The notes below the pieces were generated by a model, which worked only from the letters and a program-made list of their open reading frames with translations, did not search any database and had not been told where the DNA came from. From Leadbetterella lacunae (GTDB taxonomy: Bacteria; Bacteroidota; Bacteroidia; Cytophagales; Spirosomataceae): a stretch of 64,000 bases of DNA. Numbering within the stretch: the first letter of the stretch is position 1; each line of letters begins with the position of its first letter. The DNA lies in contig NZ_JBHRYQ010000001.1 of NCBI RefSeq assembly GCF_042649125.1, forward strand, positions 4,030,001-4,094,000, read 5' to 3'. Positions 1-8,358 of this stretch are shown piece by piece. Made by a program: the position numbers and the translations under genes.

Positions 1-2
1 CT

Positions 3-248
3 TTGGAATTTTCTAAAATGAATTATGAATATGCCACTGAGTTTTTTCAAAGAGGAGCTTATATGCAAGCCGAAAAATACTATTCGAAAGCTTTGAAATA
101 CAATGTTTTAAATATAGATGCCTATTATCAAAGGGCGGCTACATATATATTATTAAGGAAAAAAGACGAGGCTTGTCAAGACTATCAGCAGCTAATATTT
201 CTTGAGCAGAAAAAAGCAAAGACTCTTCACGATAAATATTGCAATTAA
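3..248 (+). CDS. TPR-repeat protein, 3' fragment
   Basis: C-terminal end of a gene that probably begins left of the window; the first in-frame codon here is TTG, and an ATG follows at 18. The visible 81 residues contain one clear tetratricopeptide unit (residues 11-44: aromatic and Ala positions in FFQRGAYMQAEKYYSKAL), followed by a second degenerate helix pair. TPRs mediate protein-protein contacts, so no specific role can be assigned. The stop codon lies inside a hairpin that also serves as the likely terminator of the convergent SDR gene. Confidence 0.6.
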   Translation: MEFSKMNYEYATEFFQRGAYMQAEKYYSKALKYNVLNIDAYYQRAATYILLRKKDEACQDYQQLIFLEQKKAKTLHDKYCN

Positions 249-260
249 TCGTGAAGGGTC
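221..260 (-). terminator. Rho-independent terminator of the SDR gene
   Basis: Bases 221-233 pair with 248-260 (13 bp, one G-U), leaving a 14-base loop. Read on the minus strand the stem is followed by a T-rich run (complement of 211-220), which fits termination of the SDR transcript. The element lies over the last codons of the TPR gene on the other strand. Confidence 0.6.
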
Positions 261-274
261 TAAAGCCTAATGTG

Positions 275-979
275 TTATTTTGTTTGAGAAGGTCTTACTT
301 CTATTTTGCTTGGAAGTGTACGCGGGTTCATTTTTAGTAAATCCATCACCATTTGACCGATATCCTCAGGTTGAATTTTCCAGCTGTCAGAATCTGACGG
401 TACGTGATCGTTAAAGTGCGTACTCACCGACCCCGGCATTATAGTCGTTACTTTCACCCCATATTTTCTTAAATCGAGCATAATGGCTTGGCTAAAACCT
501 ACTAGGCCAAATTTGCTGGCATTGTAAGCAGATCCCTTTTCAAAAAAGTTTGTTCCTGCAAGGCTTGATATCGTAATTATGTATCCTTTGTTAGCTTTAA
601 TTTGTTCCAAACAGATTTTTACGCTGTTAAAAACTCCCGTGAGGTTTATATCGATGGTATCGTTCCATTGCTCCGAGGTCAGGTCTTCTATACTTCCAAA
701 GTGGCCCACACCAGCATTCGCAATTAAGTAATCTACCTTGCCCCATTTTGTAAGCGTTTCTTCTAAAGCTCTAGACATAGAATTGTAATTTCTTACATCT
801 GCTGATAGCCCTAATGCTGAGTCAGGAACTATGGTGTTTAGGTGTAGTTCAGCTTCCTTGATATTTACAGCATCTCTGCCGGTAATAGCTACTTTAATAT
901 TATTTTTAATAAGTTCTTCTGCTATTCCTAGGCCAATACCTTTTGAGCCTCCTGTGATAAACGCTACTTTAGTTTCCAT
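275..979 (-). CDS. Short-chain dehydrogenase/reductase (SDR)
   Basis: A 234-residue classical SDR, probably a cytosolic NAD(P)H-dependent carbonyl/alcohol oxidoreductase of unknown substrate. It shows the Rossmann glycine motif TGGSKGIG (9-16), the DV pair after beta-3 (61-62), NAG (88-90), the structural Asn in INLTG (112), the active-site Ser (138/139) and the YNASK catalytic pair (Tyr152, Lys156). An arginine after beta-2 (TGR, 33-35) favours NADP(H). Length is typical. The ATG at 979 lies 72 bp from the divergent folA start, so the two probably share a promoter region. Bacteroidota annotations often call such proteins 3-ketoacyl-ACP reductase-like, but nothing here proves that. Confidence 0.9.
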   Translation of the reverse strand: METKVAFITGGSKGIGLGIAEELIKNNIKVAITGRDAVNIKEAELHLNTIVPDSALGLSADVRNYNSMSRALEETLTKWGKVDYLIANAGVGHFGSIEDLTSEQWNDTIDINLTGVFNSVKICLEQIKANKGYIITISSLAGTNFFEKGSAYNASKFGLVGFSQAIMLDLRKYGVKVTTIMPGSVSTHFNDHVPSDSDSWKIQPEDIGQMVMDLLKMNPRTLPSKIEVRPSQTK

Positions 980-1023
980 ATGTGTTTTTTATTATTCTGA
1001 TTCGATATTACAATTATTTAAAG

Positions 1024-1031
1024 GATATTTG
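1024..1031 (+). promoter_or_regulatory. Putative -7 box for folA
   Basis: GATATTTG matches TAnnTTTG except at the first base and lies 20 bases before the folA ATG. No clear -33 box was seen. Confidence 0.35.
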
Positions 1032-1051
1032 CATAAAATTAGTTTCAAAAA

Positions 1052-1555
1052 ATGAAGGTTTCAATGATAGTGGCGGTGGCAAAAAATGCTGCAATAGGGA
1101 AAGATAACCAATTACTTTGGAGACTTTCGGAAGATCTGAAGTTATTTAAAAAACGAACGATGGGTCACCCCATAATAATGGGACGGAAAACCTTTGATTC
1201 TATTGGGAAAGCCTTGCCCGGAAGACTTAATATCGTGATTTCTAGAAACAAAACGCTAGAGATACCCGGCTGTACAGTGGTTTCTTCTGTAGAAGAGGCT
1301 ATTGACTTTGCGTCAAAAGAACCGAACGTGGAAGAAGTATTTGTGATTGGCGGCGAAAAAATATATGACTTGAGCAGGTCTTTAGCAACTAATCTTTACC
1401 TAACGGTGGTAGATGTAGAATTAGAAGGAGATGCCTTCTTTGAATATCAAGAGTTTTTAGATTGGAAGGTGTTGTCTAAAACAGTATACAAAAAAGACGA
1501 GAAAAACGAATATGACTTTGAAGTATTTGAATTAGAAAAAAATCCCACCTCGTAG
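1052..1555 (+). CDS. folA: Dihydrofolate reductase
   Basis: Reduces dihydrofolate to tetrahydrofolate with NADPH in the cytosol, supplying one-carbon carriers. The 167-residue chain has the expected N-terminal strand with AIG (14-16), the substrate segment WRLSEDLKLFKK with catalytic acid Asp28, the MGRKTFDSIG cofactor motif (43-52), the LPGRLNIVISR segment (55-65), and VIGGEKIY near residue 100. The usual Pro in the WxLPxD segment is Ser here, a minor variation. thyA, a frequent partner, is not adjacent. The stop codon falls in the loop of a bidirectional terminator shared with ppc. Confidence 0.96.
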   Translation: MKVSMIVAVAKNAAIGKDNQLLWRLSEDLKLFKKRTMGHPIIMGRKTFDSIGKALPGRLNIVISRNKTLEIPGCTVVSSVEEAIDFASKEPNVEEVFVIGGEKIYDLSRSLATNLYLTVVDVELEGDAFFEYQEFLDWKVLSKTVYKKDEKNEYDFEVFELEKNPTS

Positions 1556-1573
1556 TAGATTTGAGGTGGGATT
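1541..1573. terminator. Bidirectional terminator between folA and ppc
   Basis: An 11-bp perfect stem (1541-1551 with 1563-1573) is flanked by A's on the left and T's on the right, so it can act on both convergent transcripts. The folA stop codon TAG (1553-1555) lies in the 11-base loop. Confidence 0.85.
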
Positions 1574-1579
1574 TTAGCT

Positions 1580-4135
1580 TTATGCTGAGTTTCTTGAAGC
1601 ATTAATATTACCAAACAGCGATCGAGTAACCATTTTTTCGAAAATTAGTCTAATCTCTTCACTTTGAGTTTCTTCCACTTTTTGTAGGGCATATTGTTGT
1701 ATTGCCAAAAGCGGAAGGACTATCTGTTCTCTGTAATTTACCGAAAGCATTCCGATTTGTTCAGTTTCCATTAGTTCTTTCTGTCCTGATACTAGTAACA
1801 TAGAGTCAAAGCTTTTTTGATACTCTTCTTTCAGAATTTCCCAGAACGGCCCATAAACAGGGTCATTTTTCATGTAACTTGTAAGTGGGAAAAATGATTT
1901 TGAAAGTGCCATCATACTGTTTTGCATGAGGGTTTTAAAATAAAGCGAGTTTTGGTACAGCGAACGAAGTTCTTCTAACTTTCCTTGATTTATTTTTTCT
2001 AAAAGAGCAGTTCCAAATCCATAGTAACCCGGTACGTTTTGTTTTAACTGCGACCACGAGCCCACAAAAGGGATGGCTCTAAGGTCTGTAAGTTTAAGCT
2101 GACTTGAGCTTTTTCTCTTACTTGGACGGCTACCAATCTTGGTTTTACCGTAATATTTCAATGTACTCTTGTTTTCTAGGTAAGGCACAAACTGCGGGTG
2201 ATTCTTTAAGTCTATGTATTTCTGTCCACCAAGCTCAGCAAGCTCTTCTATTAAGGCTCTTTCTTCAGGGTTAATGATAGACATATTGTTTGTAAATACG
2301 TCATTAATAATACCCGCCGAAAGCAATTGTTCAAAATTAAATATCGCTTGAGGAATCGAGCCATACATTGACGAAATAGTTTGCCCTTGTATGGTTATTT
2401 GAATCTCATTGTTGGCAATTGTAGGCCCTTGAGATGCATAAAACTGGTGCGACTTGCCACCACCACGTGCGGGAGGTCCACCTCTACCGTCAAAAAAGAC
2501 TACCGCCACATCGTTTTGGTTGGATACTTCTGTTAGTTTTTCTTTGGTTTTGTAAATCTCCCAGTTGGCTTTTATATAACCACCGTCTTTGGTTCCGTCT
2601 GAGAAACCAAGCATGATAGTCTGAGCATTTTTTCTACTCGCCAGGTGCTTTTTGTAATACTCCATGGTGTAAAGTTCACCCATGGTTTCTTGAGCTTTAT
2701 CTAAGCCCTCAATAGTCTCAAACAATGGCACAATGTCAACTTTTCTATCGGCATCAGAAATGCCACAGAACCTAAACATTGCTATAACCTCTAGCACTGC
2801 ACAAGAAGTCACCGAGTTAGATATTATGTATCTGTTGCATGCCTTTTCACCGTTTTTGGCCTGAATTTCTTGAATAGTGCGAATAGTTTTAAATGTATCT
2901 CTGATCAGCTCATCTTCAAACTCATCTTCGTTTATCAATACATCAAATGTAGTCAAGAATTTCACTCTTTCTTCGTGTGTCCATTCTGCATATGGAGTTT
3001 TGGAAACTTCATATTTTTCTACAATCGCTTGGAATACTCGCTCATGAATACTGCTGTCTTGTCTGATGTCAAGACTAGCGAAGTGCAAACCAAAAAGTTT
3101 AACTCTTCTGATAAACTTATCAAGTTCGTCTAAAAACATCGAGCTGTGTTTTTCAATCATCAAAGTCCTTACTTCGTCAAGTTGAGCCAAAAGCTGCTCT
3201 AGGGTAAGGTCGTCTTTTAGACCAAACATGTTGGTATAAATACGGTTGTTTATTTTATCTAAAAGTGGAATTACACCTTTGAAAGTAAATCTCCTTCTGA
3301 TTTCTTTGAAATGGTTGTAGTAACACTTAAGTATGGCAGTGCGAAGCTCCTGAGCTACTTTTTTAGTGATTTCTGCAGTTACAAAAGGGTTTCCGTCTCT
3401 GTCTCCTCCTGGCCAAAAACCTAATTCTAATATGGAATTAAAATCATCGTTATCATTTAAAATATCATTGTGGATTTTTTCGTGTAAAAATCCTAAAGAT
3501 TCATAATATACGTGCCTCAAAAAGAATATTATACTTTGAGCTTCCTCTACAGGTGTTGGTTGTATATCGTTGATAAATGGCGTTTTGCCCAATTGCTGTA
3601 GCAATGAATCTATGGTAGTGATGTCATTGTTTTTTATACAAACTTCTAAGTCTTGAATGATTCTCAAAACACTATTAGGGTAAAACTGAGTAGGGTGAGC
3701 CGTAAATACCACGCGTACTTTAAAGTTTCTAAGCTTTTCTTTGACCTCTTCAAGTTTGTTTTGCTGATTTGCCAAGGCCATTATGTTATTTAATGTTCCG
3801 TTGGTATTTCCAGCATTCAATTTTTCGAAAGCAGCATCTTCTACTGAATCAAAAAGAACAACTTGTCTTTCTATATAAGTAATGAACCTGAAAAGTAAGT
3901 CTATTTTTTCTTTCTCAGTTTTTATGTTTGTAAATTTTTCAATAAACTGATCAATGATTTGTTTTGGAGTCAACTGGTTTTCAAAACCTTGTTTGGCGTT
4001 TTCATAAAGAAAAGGCATCAAGGTCCCTATATTCGTCATTTTGTCATAAGGCAATCTCGAAAATAGGGTATTAAAAACTAAATACTTATTGTGGACTTCT
4101 TGAGTGAAAGTGGTTTCCAAGTTAAGTTTCGACAT
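1580..4135 (-). CDS. ppc: Phosphoenolpyruvate carboxylase
   Basis: Carboxylates phosphoenolpyruvate with bicarbonate to oxaloacetate, an anaplerotic feed for the TCA cycle. The frame is open upstream to 4189, but the ATG at 4135 (MSKLNLETTF) is preferred because the upstream residues are Cys/Tyr-rich and unlike the family. The 851 residues carry TAHPT with catalytic His147, the FGLHFASLDIRQDS segment, GFSDGTKDGGY, and the glycine/arginine loop FFDGRGGPPARGGG at about residue 546. The C-terminus ends RNSA, comparable to the conserved RNTG end of enterobacterial enzymes. It stands alone, with its own probable promoter and a shared terminator. Confidence 0.96.
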   Translation of the reverse strand: MSKLNLETTFTQEVHNKYLVFNTLFSRLPYDKMTNIGTLMPFLYENAKQGFENQLTPKQIIDQFIEKFTNIKTEKEKIDLLFRFITYIERQVVLFDSVEDAAFEKLNAGNTNGTLNNIMALANQQNKLEEVKEKLRNFKVRVVFTAHPTQFYPNSVLRIIQDLEVCIKNNDITTIDSLLQQLGKTPFINDIQPTPVEEAQSIIFFLRHVYYESLGFLHEKIHNDILNDNDDFNSILELGFWPGGDRDGNPFVTAEITKKVAQELRTAILKCYYNHFKEIRRRFTFKGVIPLLDKINNRIYTNMFGLKDDLTLEQLLAQLDEVRTLMIEKHSSMFLDELDKFIRRVKLFGLHFASLDIRQDSSIHERVFQAIVEKYEVSKTPYAEWTHEERVKFLTTFDVLINEDEFEDELIRDTFKTIRTIQEIQAKNGEKACNRYIISNSVTSCAVLEVIAMFRFCGISDADRKVDIVPLFETIEGLDKAQETMGELYTMEYYKKHLASRKNAQTIMLGFSDGTKDGGYIKANWEIYKTKEKLTEVSNQNDVAVVFFDGRGGPPARGGGKSHQFYASQGPTIANNEIQITIQGQTISSMYGSIPQAIFNFEQLLSAGIINDVFTNNMSIINPEERALIEELAELGGQKYIDLKNHPQFVPYLENKSTLKYYGKTKIGSRPSKRKSSSQLKLTDLRAIPFVGSWSQLKQNVPGYYGFGTALLEKINQGKLEELRSLYQNSLYFKTLMQNSMMALSKSFFPLTSYMKNDPVYGPFWEILKEEYQKSFDSMLLVSGQKELMETEQIGMLSVNYREQIVLPLLAIQQYALQKVEETQSEEIRLIFEKMVTRSLFGNINASRNSA

Positions 4136-4172
4136 ATTATTTTTTCTATACGTTTTATATGAAAAGTAACAA

Positions 4173-4180
4173 CAAATATA
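4173..4180 (-). promoter_or_regulatory. Putative -7 box for ppc
   Basis: Read on the minus strand this is TATATTTG, an exact TAnnTTTG match, 38 bases before the chosen ATG. This supports the shorter start. No convincing -33 box was seen. Confidence 0.4.
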
Positions 4181-4365
4181 CAAATACAAATACTTGTATG
4201 TGAATATGAGCTATTTTGTTTTTCAATGTGCTTTTAAAAATTACTTAATCCAAATAAAATATTGAAAAATTTCTATTTAGGAGAATAAAGGAAGGTTTTT
4301 GAAAAAAATAAGCATTTGTTTTATTTTCAAATTGACTTTTCCCCTTTATTATTATTTCTAAAAGT

Positions 4366-5733
4366 TTATATTTTTTGCATTTTTTCAGGGTCCCAACCCA
4401 CTATTTTTTTATTGAAATAGCTTTCATTACATGCTATAACTGGAGCTGCAGCTCTAAATGCAAAAATTGGGTCTTCTATGGTTTTTTGGCTGCCACTTCT
4501 CACATTTTCGAAGAAGTTGCCAAAGTGGTTTTTGTGCTCATCGTCGCCTTTCGATGCAAAAAACTTATAGTCTTTTATGCTTTCCACTTTTTTGTCAGCA
4601 TCACTATATATTTTGTTGTAGTTTTTCTCAAACTCTTTTTGCTGTTCATCCGAAAAAGTAAAATAGCTATCATAGTTTCCAAATCCTGGAGCTTTAGGTA
4701 GTTTTTTCTTGCTGAGCACCAGCCCATTTCCTGAAAAATCAATTTGACCTTCCGAGCCAATTATTCGGGTGTTGTTATTTATGTTGCCAGAGTTTGCAAA
4801 ATTTACTCGCAATACCATCTGAAATGCCGCATGCGTATTTGATTTTGGGTAATCTAACATGGCCACCATCACATCGGGCACATCTCTTCCTTCTGTCCAA
4901 TATCGGGTGCCGCCAGATGCATAAATTCGCTCGGGTCCTTTGGAGTCTATCACATAATGAACGCCCGTAATTAGGTGAACAAAAAGGTCTCCAGCTACTC
5001 CTGTGCCGTAATTTTTATAATTTCTCCATCTAAAAAATCGATTGGCATCAAAAGGCATTTTGTGTGTGTCTTTTAAAAACACATCCCAATCTACGGTTTC
5101 GGGCGATGCATCAGTAGGAATTGAGTAGTTCCAAGCACCAATAGCACTAAAGCGGTCGTAGTTTGATTCCACAAAATTAATGTCTCCAATTTCGCCTGCT
5201 GCCACCAACCTTTTGGCTTCTTGAAAAACGCTTCCACTTATTCTTTGGCTGCCAACTTGCATAGTTTTACCAGATTTTTTCCATGCCTCTATTACAGGTT
5301 TGCCTTCTTTTATATCCTGTACCATGGGTTTTTCGCAGTACACATGTTTGCCTGCTTGGAGAGCATCTATGGTTATTTTGTCGTGCCAGTGGTCAGGTGT
5401 GGCTATTATAACCGCATCTATGTCTTTTCTATTTAATATTTCTCTGTAGTCACGTGTAGTAAAAATGTCTTTTCCGAAGGATTGTTTTACACGATCTAAC
5501 CTGCCTGTGTAAAGGTCAGCAGCTGCTACAAATTCAACGCCCGGGTTTTGCAAAGCCGCTTTTGTGTCGTAATGGCCCTGTATACCCATACCGATTGTGG
5601 CAAACCTAATTTTGTCGTTCGGGCTGTTTTTTAAGTCTTTAATAATATTGAATGACTTAGCAGAAGCTTCGAGCGATGTGAGTGCTACTAGTCCGCCCAA
5701 GTTTTGGAGAAATATTCTTCTATTTGATTTCAT
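4366..5733 (-). CDS. Tat-exported Gfo/Idh/MocA family oxidoreductase
   Basis: A probable periplasmic NAD(P)-dependent sugar or polyol dehydrogenase. The start at ATG 5733 gives 455 residues; the frame extends eight codons to a TTG. The N-terminus has a twin-arginine signal (NRRIFLQN, 4-11, then a hydrophobic stretch). The Rossmann motif is GMGIQG (48-53), and the family hallmark EKP is at 134-136, with the conserved lysine that assists catalysis. Tat export fits a protein folded around its nucleotide. Such secreted members are abundant in Bacteroidota near carbohydrate loci, but here the neighbours (ppc, copper operon) give no substrate clue. Confidence 0.88.
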   Translation of the reverse strand: MKSNRRIFLQNLGGLVALTSLEASAKSFNIIKDLKNSPNDKIRFATIGMGIQGHYDTKAALQNPGVEFVAAADLYTGRLDRVKQSFGKDIFTTRDYREILNRKDIDAVIIATPDHWHDKITIDALQAGKHVYCEKPMVQDIKEGKPVIEAWKKSGKTMQVGSQRISGSVFQEAKRLVAAGEIGDINFVESNYDRFSAIGAWNYSIPTDASPETVDWDVFLKDTHKMPFDANRFFRWRNYKNYGTGVAGDLFVHLITGVHYVIDSKGPERIYASGGTRYWTEGRDVPDVMVAMLDYPKSNTHAAFQMVLRVNFANSGNINNNTRIIGSEGQIDFSGNGLVLSKKKLPKAPGFGNYDSYFTFSDEQQKEFEKNYNKIYSDADKKVESIKDYKFFASKGDDEHKNHFGNFFENVRSGSQKTIEDPIFAFRAAAPVIACNESYFNKKIVGWDPEKMQKI

Positions 5734-5754
5734 AATATAGGATTGATTATGATT

Positions 5755-5762
5755 CAAATATA
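5755..5762 (-). promoter_or_regulatory. Putative -7 box for the Gfo/Idh/MocA gene
   Basis: On the minus strand this is TATATTTG, an exact TAnnTTTG, 21 bases before the ATG at 5733. The hairpin at 5770-5798 lies just upstream of it. Confidence 0.45.
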
Positions 5763-5769
5763 AAAAAAA

Positions 5770-5798
5770 TACACCTCATTGACTAGCAACGAGATGTA
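5770..5798 (-). terminator. Terminator-like hairpin upstream of the Gfo/Idh/MocA promoter
   Basis: A 12-bp stem (5770-5781 with 5787-5798, two G-U pairs) with a 5-base loop is followed on the minus strand by about eight T's. The nearest upstream minus-strand gene already has its own terminator at 6087-6122. This hairpin may therefore end an unannotated transcript from 5800-6086, be a backup terminator, or act as a dyad operator. Confidence 0.5.
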
Positions 5799-6086
5799 CG
5801 TATTATATAGGTTTAGGGGTAAAATACAATAAACTTTATCTATGGGGAATTAAAATCTCGAAATCTGGTTTTTTGAGCTAATAAATAGTTTAAAACCTAG
5901 ATTATTTTTTAATATTTAAGATTTTGGTTAAAAGTATTTCTCCGAAAATTAATATTTTTTATCAAAATAAAGCTAATTTTTTTCTAAAAATCTGAAGAAA
6001 ATTTGCTCTTTAGGCAGAATTTATCTTGAAATAAGATGATACCGGGAGTTAAATTATATTATTTTAAGGTTTGCTTAATATGCAAA
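5799..6086. other. Gene-free interval
   Basis: Very AT-rich. No reading frame of protein-like composition was seen on either strand. It lies between two minus-strand terminator-like hairpins, so a short non-coding transcript is possible but unproven. Confidence 0.3.
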
Positions 6087-6122
6087 AAGTGCTTTTTGGT
6101 CTACAGAAACCAAAGAGCACTT
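6087..6122 (-). terminator. Terminator of the mbnP-mbnH operon
   Basis: A 14-bp stem (6087-6100 with 6109-6122, one wobble) with an 8-base loop is followed on the minus strand by a short T run. It lies 25 bases past the end of the YHS gene. Confidence 0.75.
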
Positions 6123-6146
6123 CAAAAAAAACGAAAATGTTAGAGC

Positions 6147-6395
6147 TTAGTCTTTCTTTACATATTTTTCTGGATTATCCACAAATCTTGTTTTGCAACT
6201 TTCCGAACAAAAAGCATATTGGTGATCTTTGTGGGTCGTCACTATTTTAGCATCTTTTGATACTTTCATATGGCAAACCGGGTCTTTAAGTTCCATTTTG
6301 GTTTGCTCTTTTTTCTTTTTTGTAGGCTCTTGTGCTTGTGCATTTGATGTATTCAATGCAAGTAATAAGGCCGGTATTATCAATAGTTTTTTCAT
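6147..6395 (-). CDS. Secreted YHS-domain metal-binding protein
   Basis: A small 82-residue protein with a Sec signal peptide (1-20, ending near SNAQA), a lysine-rich linker, and a C-terminal YHS domain: DPVCHMKV with Cys41 and His42, then FCSESCKTRF with Cys63 and Cys67. YHS domains occur in copper ATPases and other heavy-metal proteins, and the Cys/His set suggests metal binding in the periplasm. Its ATG overlaps the stop of the barrel gene by one base (TAATG), so translation is coupled. As last gene of the operon, it is best read as a copper-binding accessory protein, an inference from context. Confidence 0.85.
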   Translation of the reverse strand: MKKLLIIPALLLALNTSNAQAQEPTKKKKEQTKMELKDPVCHMKVSKDAKIVTTHKDHQYAFCSESCKTRFVDNPEKYVKKD

Positions 6396-7300
6396 TAGAA
6401 TAAAAATGTTAAATGTCCTGAAAATGTATTTTTTAGTTTAAGTTCTCCATCTGATAGTTTTTGAGAAATAGGAACTTGGTAATTAACCCCCGCCACTATT
6501 CTTTTATAGTAAACTTCTGAGCCCAATACCCCATTTAGTGTATAGCCGCCCGAAAGGCTAATGGCTTCTTTGTTTTTAAAATCAGACTTTGAGTTTTCCG
6601 CCAAAGCTCCTAAGTTCGGCATAAAGCTCAGGTCTTTGATTGTTATTTGTTTAAAAGCACTCGCTAAAATCCGTGATTTGTTTCCAAATCTAAATTTGTT
6701 TTTGTTTTCACCGTTTATCTTATAGTATAAATCCAAATTTAGTCCATTAGTTCCTTTTCTAATGGTATAAATAGCATTTAAAACGTAATCTACGCTACCC
6801 GTGCCTTTTTGGAAATTGGCATTTGAAACTGTGCTTGCATCTTGGCTATAGTCATATGCTCCTGTTGGTAGCTTTATGCCGCCGCCTAACAATAATACGT
6901 GGTCAAAAGTGTGTGCCGTGGAGTCAAAAAAAGTATTTAGAATATTATAGTGCATCAGTGCATTTACATCACCAATTCCCGAAATCGATTTTTTACTCAT
7001 GTCATACAGCAATGTTTGGCTATTGAAATGATAGGGAGTCGTAACAATCAACTGAGTTTTTGGCAACGGATATAGTCTAATCCACGGCTCTATGGTTTGA
7101 AAATGCTCGGTGGCTTTTAAGTTTTTAGATGAAATATGTGATTCGAAGTTTTTTGAAGTAAACCTTACGCCGCCAAACCTAAAGTGCGACTGCGGTAATA
7201 TGCCAAAAAAAGAAGCTCCATTGCCACAGCCACATACGTCACAGCCAAAGGCTTGGCTTATGCTAATTATGAAAAGAATAATTATTAATTTAAATTTCAT
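6395..7300 (-). CDS. Outer-membrane barrel-like protein with CDVCGCG N-terminus
   Basis: A 301-residue protein with a signal peptide ending just before Cys20, so the mature chain probably begins CDVCGCGNG. That Cys cluster looks like a metal site, or a lipidated cysteine followed by one. The rest alternates aromatic and polar residues in amphipathic strands and ends in an aromatic residue (HLTFLF), typical of a beta-barrel. No TonB plug domain is present. It lies 11 bp after mbnH and overlaps the YHS gene. Similar proteins in Bacteroidota are usually labelled only as transporter family. A copper import or export channel is a reasonable inference, not shown. Confidence 0.65.
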   Translation of the reverse strand: MKFKLIIILFIISISQAFGCDVCGCGNGASFFGILPQSHFRFGGVRFTSKNFESHISSKNLKATEHFQTIEPWIRLYPLPKTQLIVTTPYHFNSQTLLYDMSKKSISGIGDVNALMHYNILNTFFDSTAHTFDHVLLLGGGIKLPTGAYDYSQDASTVSNANFQKGTGSVDYVLNAIYTIRKGTNGLNLDLYYKINGENKNKFRFGNKSRILASAFKQITIKDLSFMPNLGALAENSKSDFKNKEAISLSGGYTLNGVLGSEVYYKRIVAGVNYQVPISQKLSDGELKLKNTFSGHLTFLF

Positions 7301-7311
7301 GATGTTGTTGT

Positions 7312-8358
7312 TTAGGGTGCAAATTTTTTGTTTTTCAAAAAATCAGAATCCGTAAGTGTCTTTAAAAATGCCACCATTTGTTTTTTTTCTACTGCAGTTA
7401 GCTGAATTCCTATTTTGCCCGTATTTTTCTTAAATATCGGGTCAAGGTTTGGCAAGTCCGACATTTGATCGCTATAGTGGTCCATAACTGCCTCCAGGGT
7501 TGAATATCGCCCGTCGTGCATATATGGAAAAGTATATTCAATATTGCGTAGAGAAGGCACTTTAAACTTAAACTTTTCAGCGTTTTGTTCCGTAATTCGC
7601 TTTCTACCATAATCCACAAAAGTCCTGAAATAGGTGGTATCAAGGCCATTTGACCGGTAGGTTTCGTCTGTAAATAGTGGCTCGGTGTGGCAACTTGCAC
7701 ATCCTTTCTCTTTAAACAAAAGGTAGCCTGCTTTCTCGTCTGTATTAAAAGTCGCTTGGTTTTTCATAACCAAATCGTACTTCGAATTTGAAGAAATGAG
7801 GCTTATCATAAATTGGGATAGGGCCTTAAGGAATCGCTCGGTTGTGATTTCAGAAGTTCCAAAAGCTTTTTCGAAAAGGTCCGGGTATTTTGAGTCTTTT
7901 TTAAGTTTATTGATTAAAACAGATAAATTCTCGTCCATCTCCACGGGGTTTTCGATAGGAGCGAGGGGGAATAAATCAAGATCAAAAACACCGCCATCCC
8001 ATAGGAATGACTTTTGCCAAGCTAGGTTTTGAAGTGCCGGGGCATTTCTGATTCCAACTTGATTGTCAATTCCGTGGCTCAGTGCATGCCCGTGATGCGT
8101 AAAAGCATAGTTTTGGTTGTGGCATTCTGCACAAGAAATGGTCCCGTCTCTCGATAGGTTACCGTCATAAAATAGTTTTTTACCCAAAATAAATCCCTCT
8201 TCGGTTACGGGATTGTTTTGGGTTTTATATTGAGCCAAAGGAAATCCCTCTGGCTCATAAAATAAAGCTACCTCAGCCTCAGAATTTGAAATCACTGTGC
8301 TTACACAAGACCAAACCGCAATGGCAATGAATAAAAGCAAAATATTAGCTTTTCGCAT
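7312..8358 (-). CDS. mbnH: MbnH-type di-haem cytochrome c peroxidase family protein
   Basis: A 348-residue periplasmic di-haem protein. The start is ATG 8358, whose A is the last base of the mbnP stop (TGATG); a GTG one codon earlier is an alternative. The N-terminus is a lipoprotein-like signal (AVWSC). Two haem c motifs are visible, CAECH (76-80) and CASCH (220-224), with PALQN, MHDGR and other peroxidase-family landmarks. In characterised systems MbnH uses its haems to oxidise a tryptophan of the partner MbnP to kynurenine, which then binds copper. Gene order next to an MbnP homologue supports MbnH rather than an ordinary CcpA/MauG. Confidence 0.85.
   Translation of the reverse strand: MRKANILLLFIAIAVWSCVSTVISNSEAEVALFYEPEGFPLAQYKTQNNPVTEEGFILGKKLFYDGNLSRDGTISCAECHNQNYAFTHHGHALSHGIDNQVGIRNAPALQNLAWQKSFLWDGGVFDLDLFPLAPIENPVEMDENLSVLINKLKKDSKYPDLFEKAFGTSEITTERFLKALSQFMISLISSNSKYDLVMKNQATFNTDEKAGYLLFKEKGCASCHTEPLFTDETYRSNGLDTTYFRTFVDYGRKRITEQNAEKFKFKVPSLRNIEYTFPYMHDGRYSTLEAVMDHYSDQMSDLPNLDPIFKKNTGKIGIQLTAVEKKQMVAFLKTLTDSDFLKNKKFAP

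Noticed and set aside
831..1055. 74-residue plus-strand frame over the SDR N-terminus
   Set aside because: Antisense shadow of a clearly real SDR gene; composition is Ser/Ile-rich.
4136..4189. N-terminal extension of ppc (18 residues)
   Set aside because: It is Cys/Tyr-rich, unlike the family, and the -7 box lies inside it.
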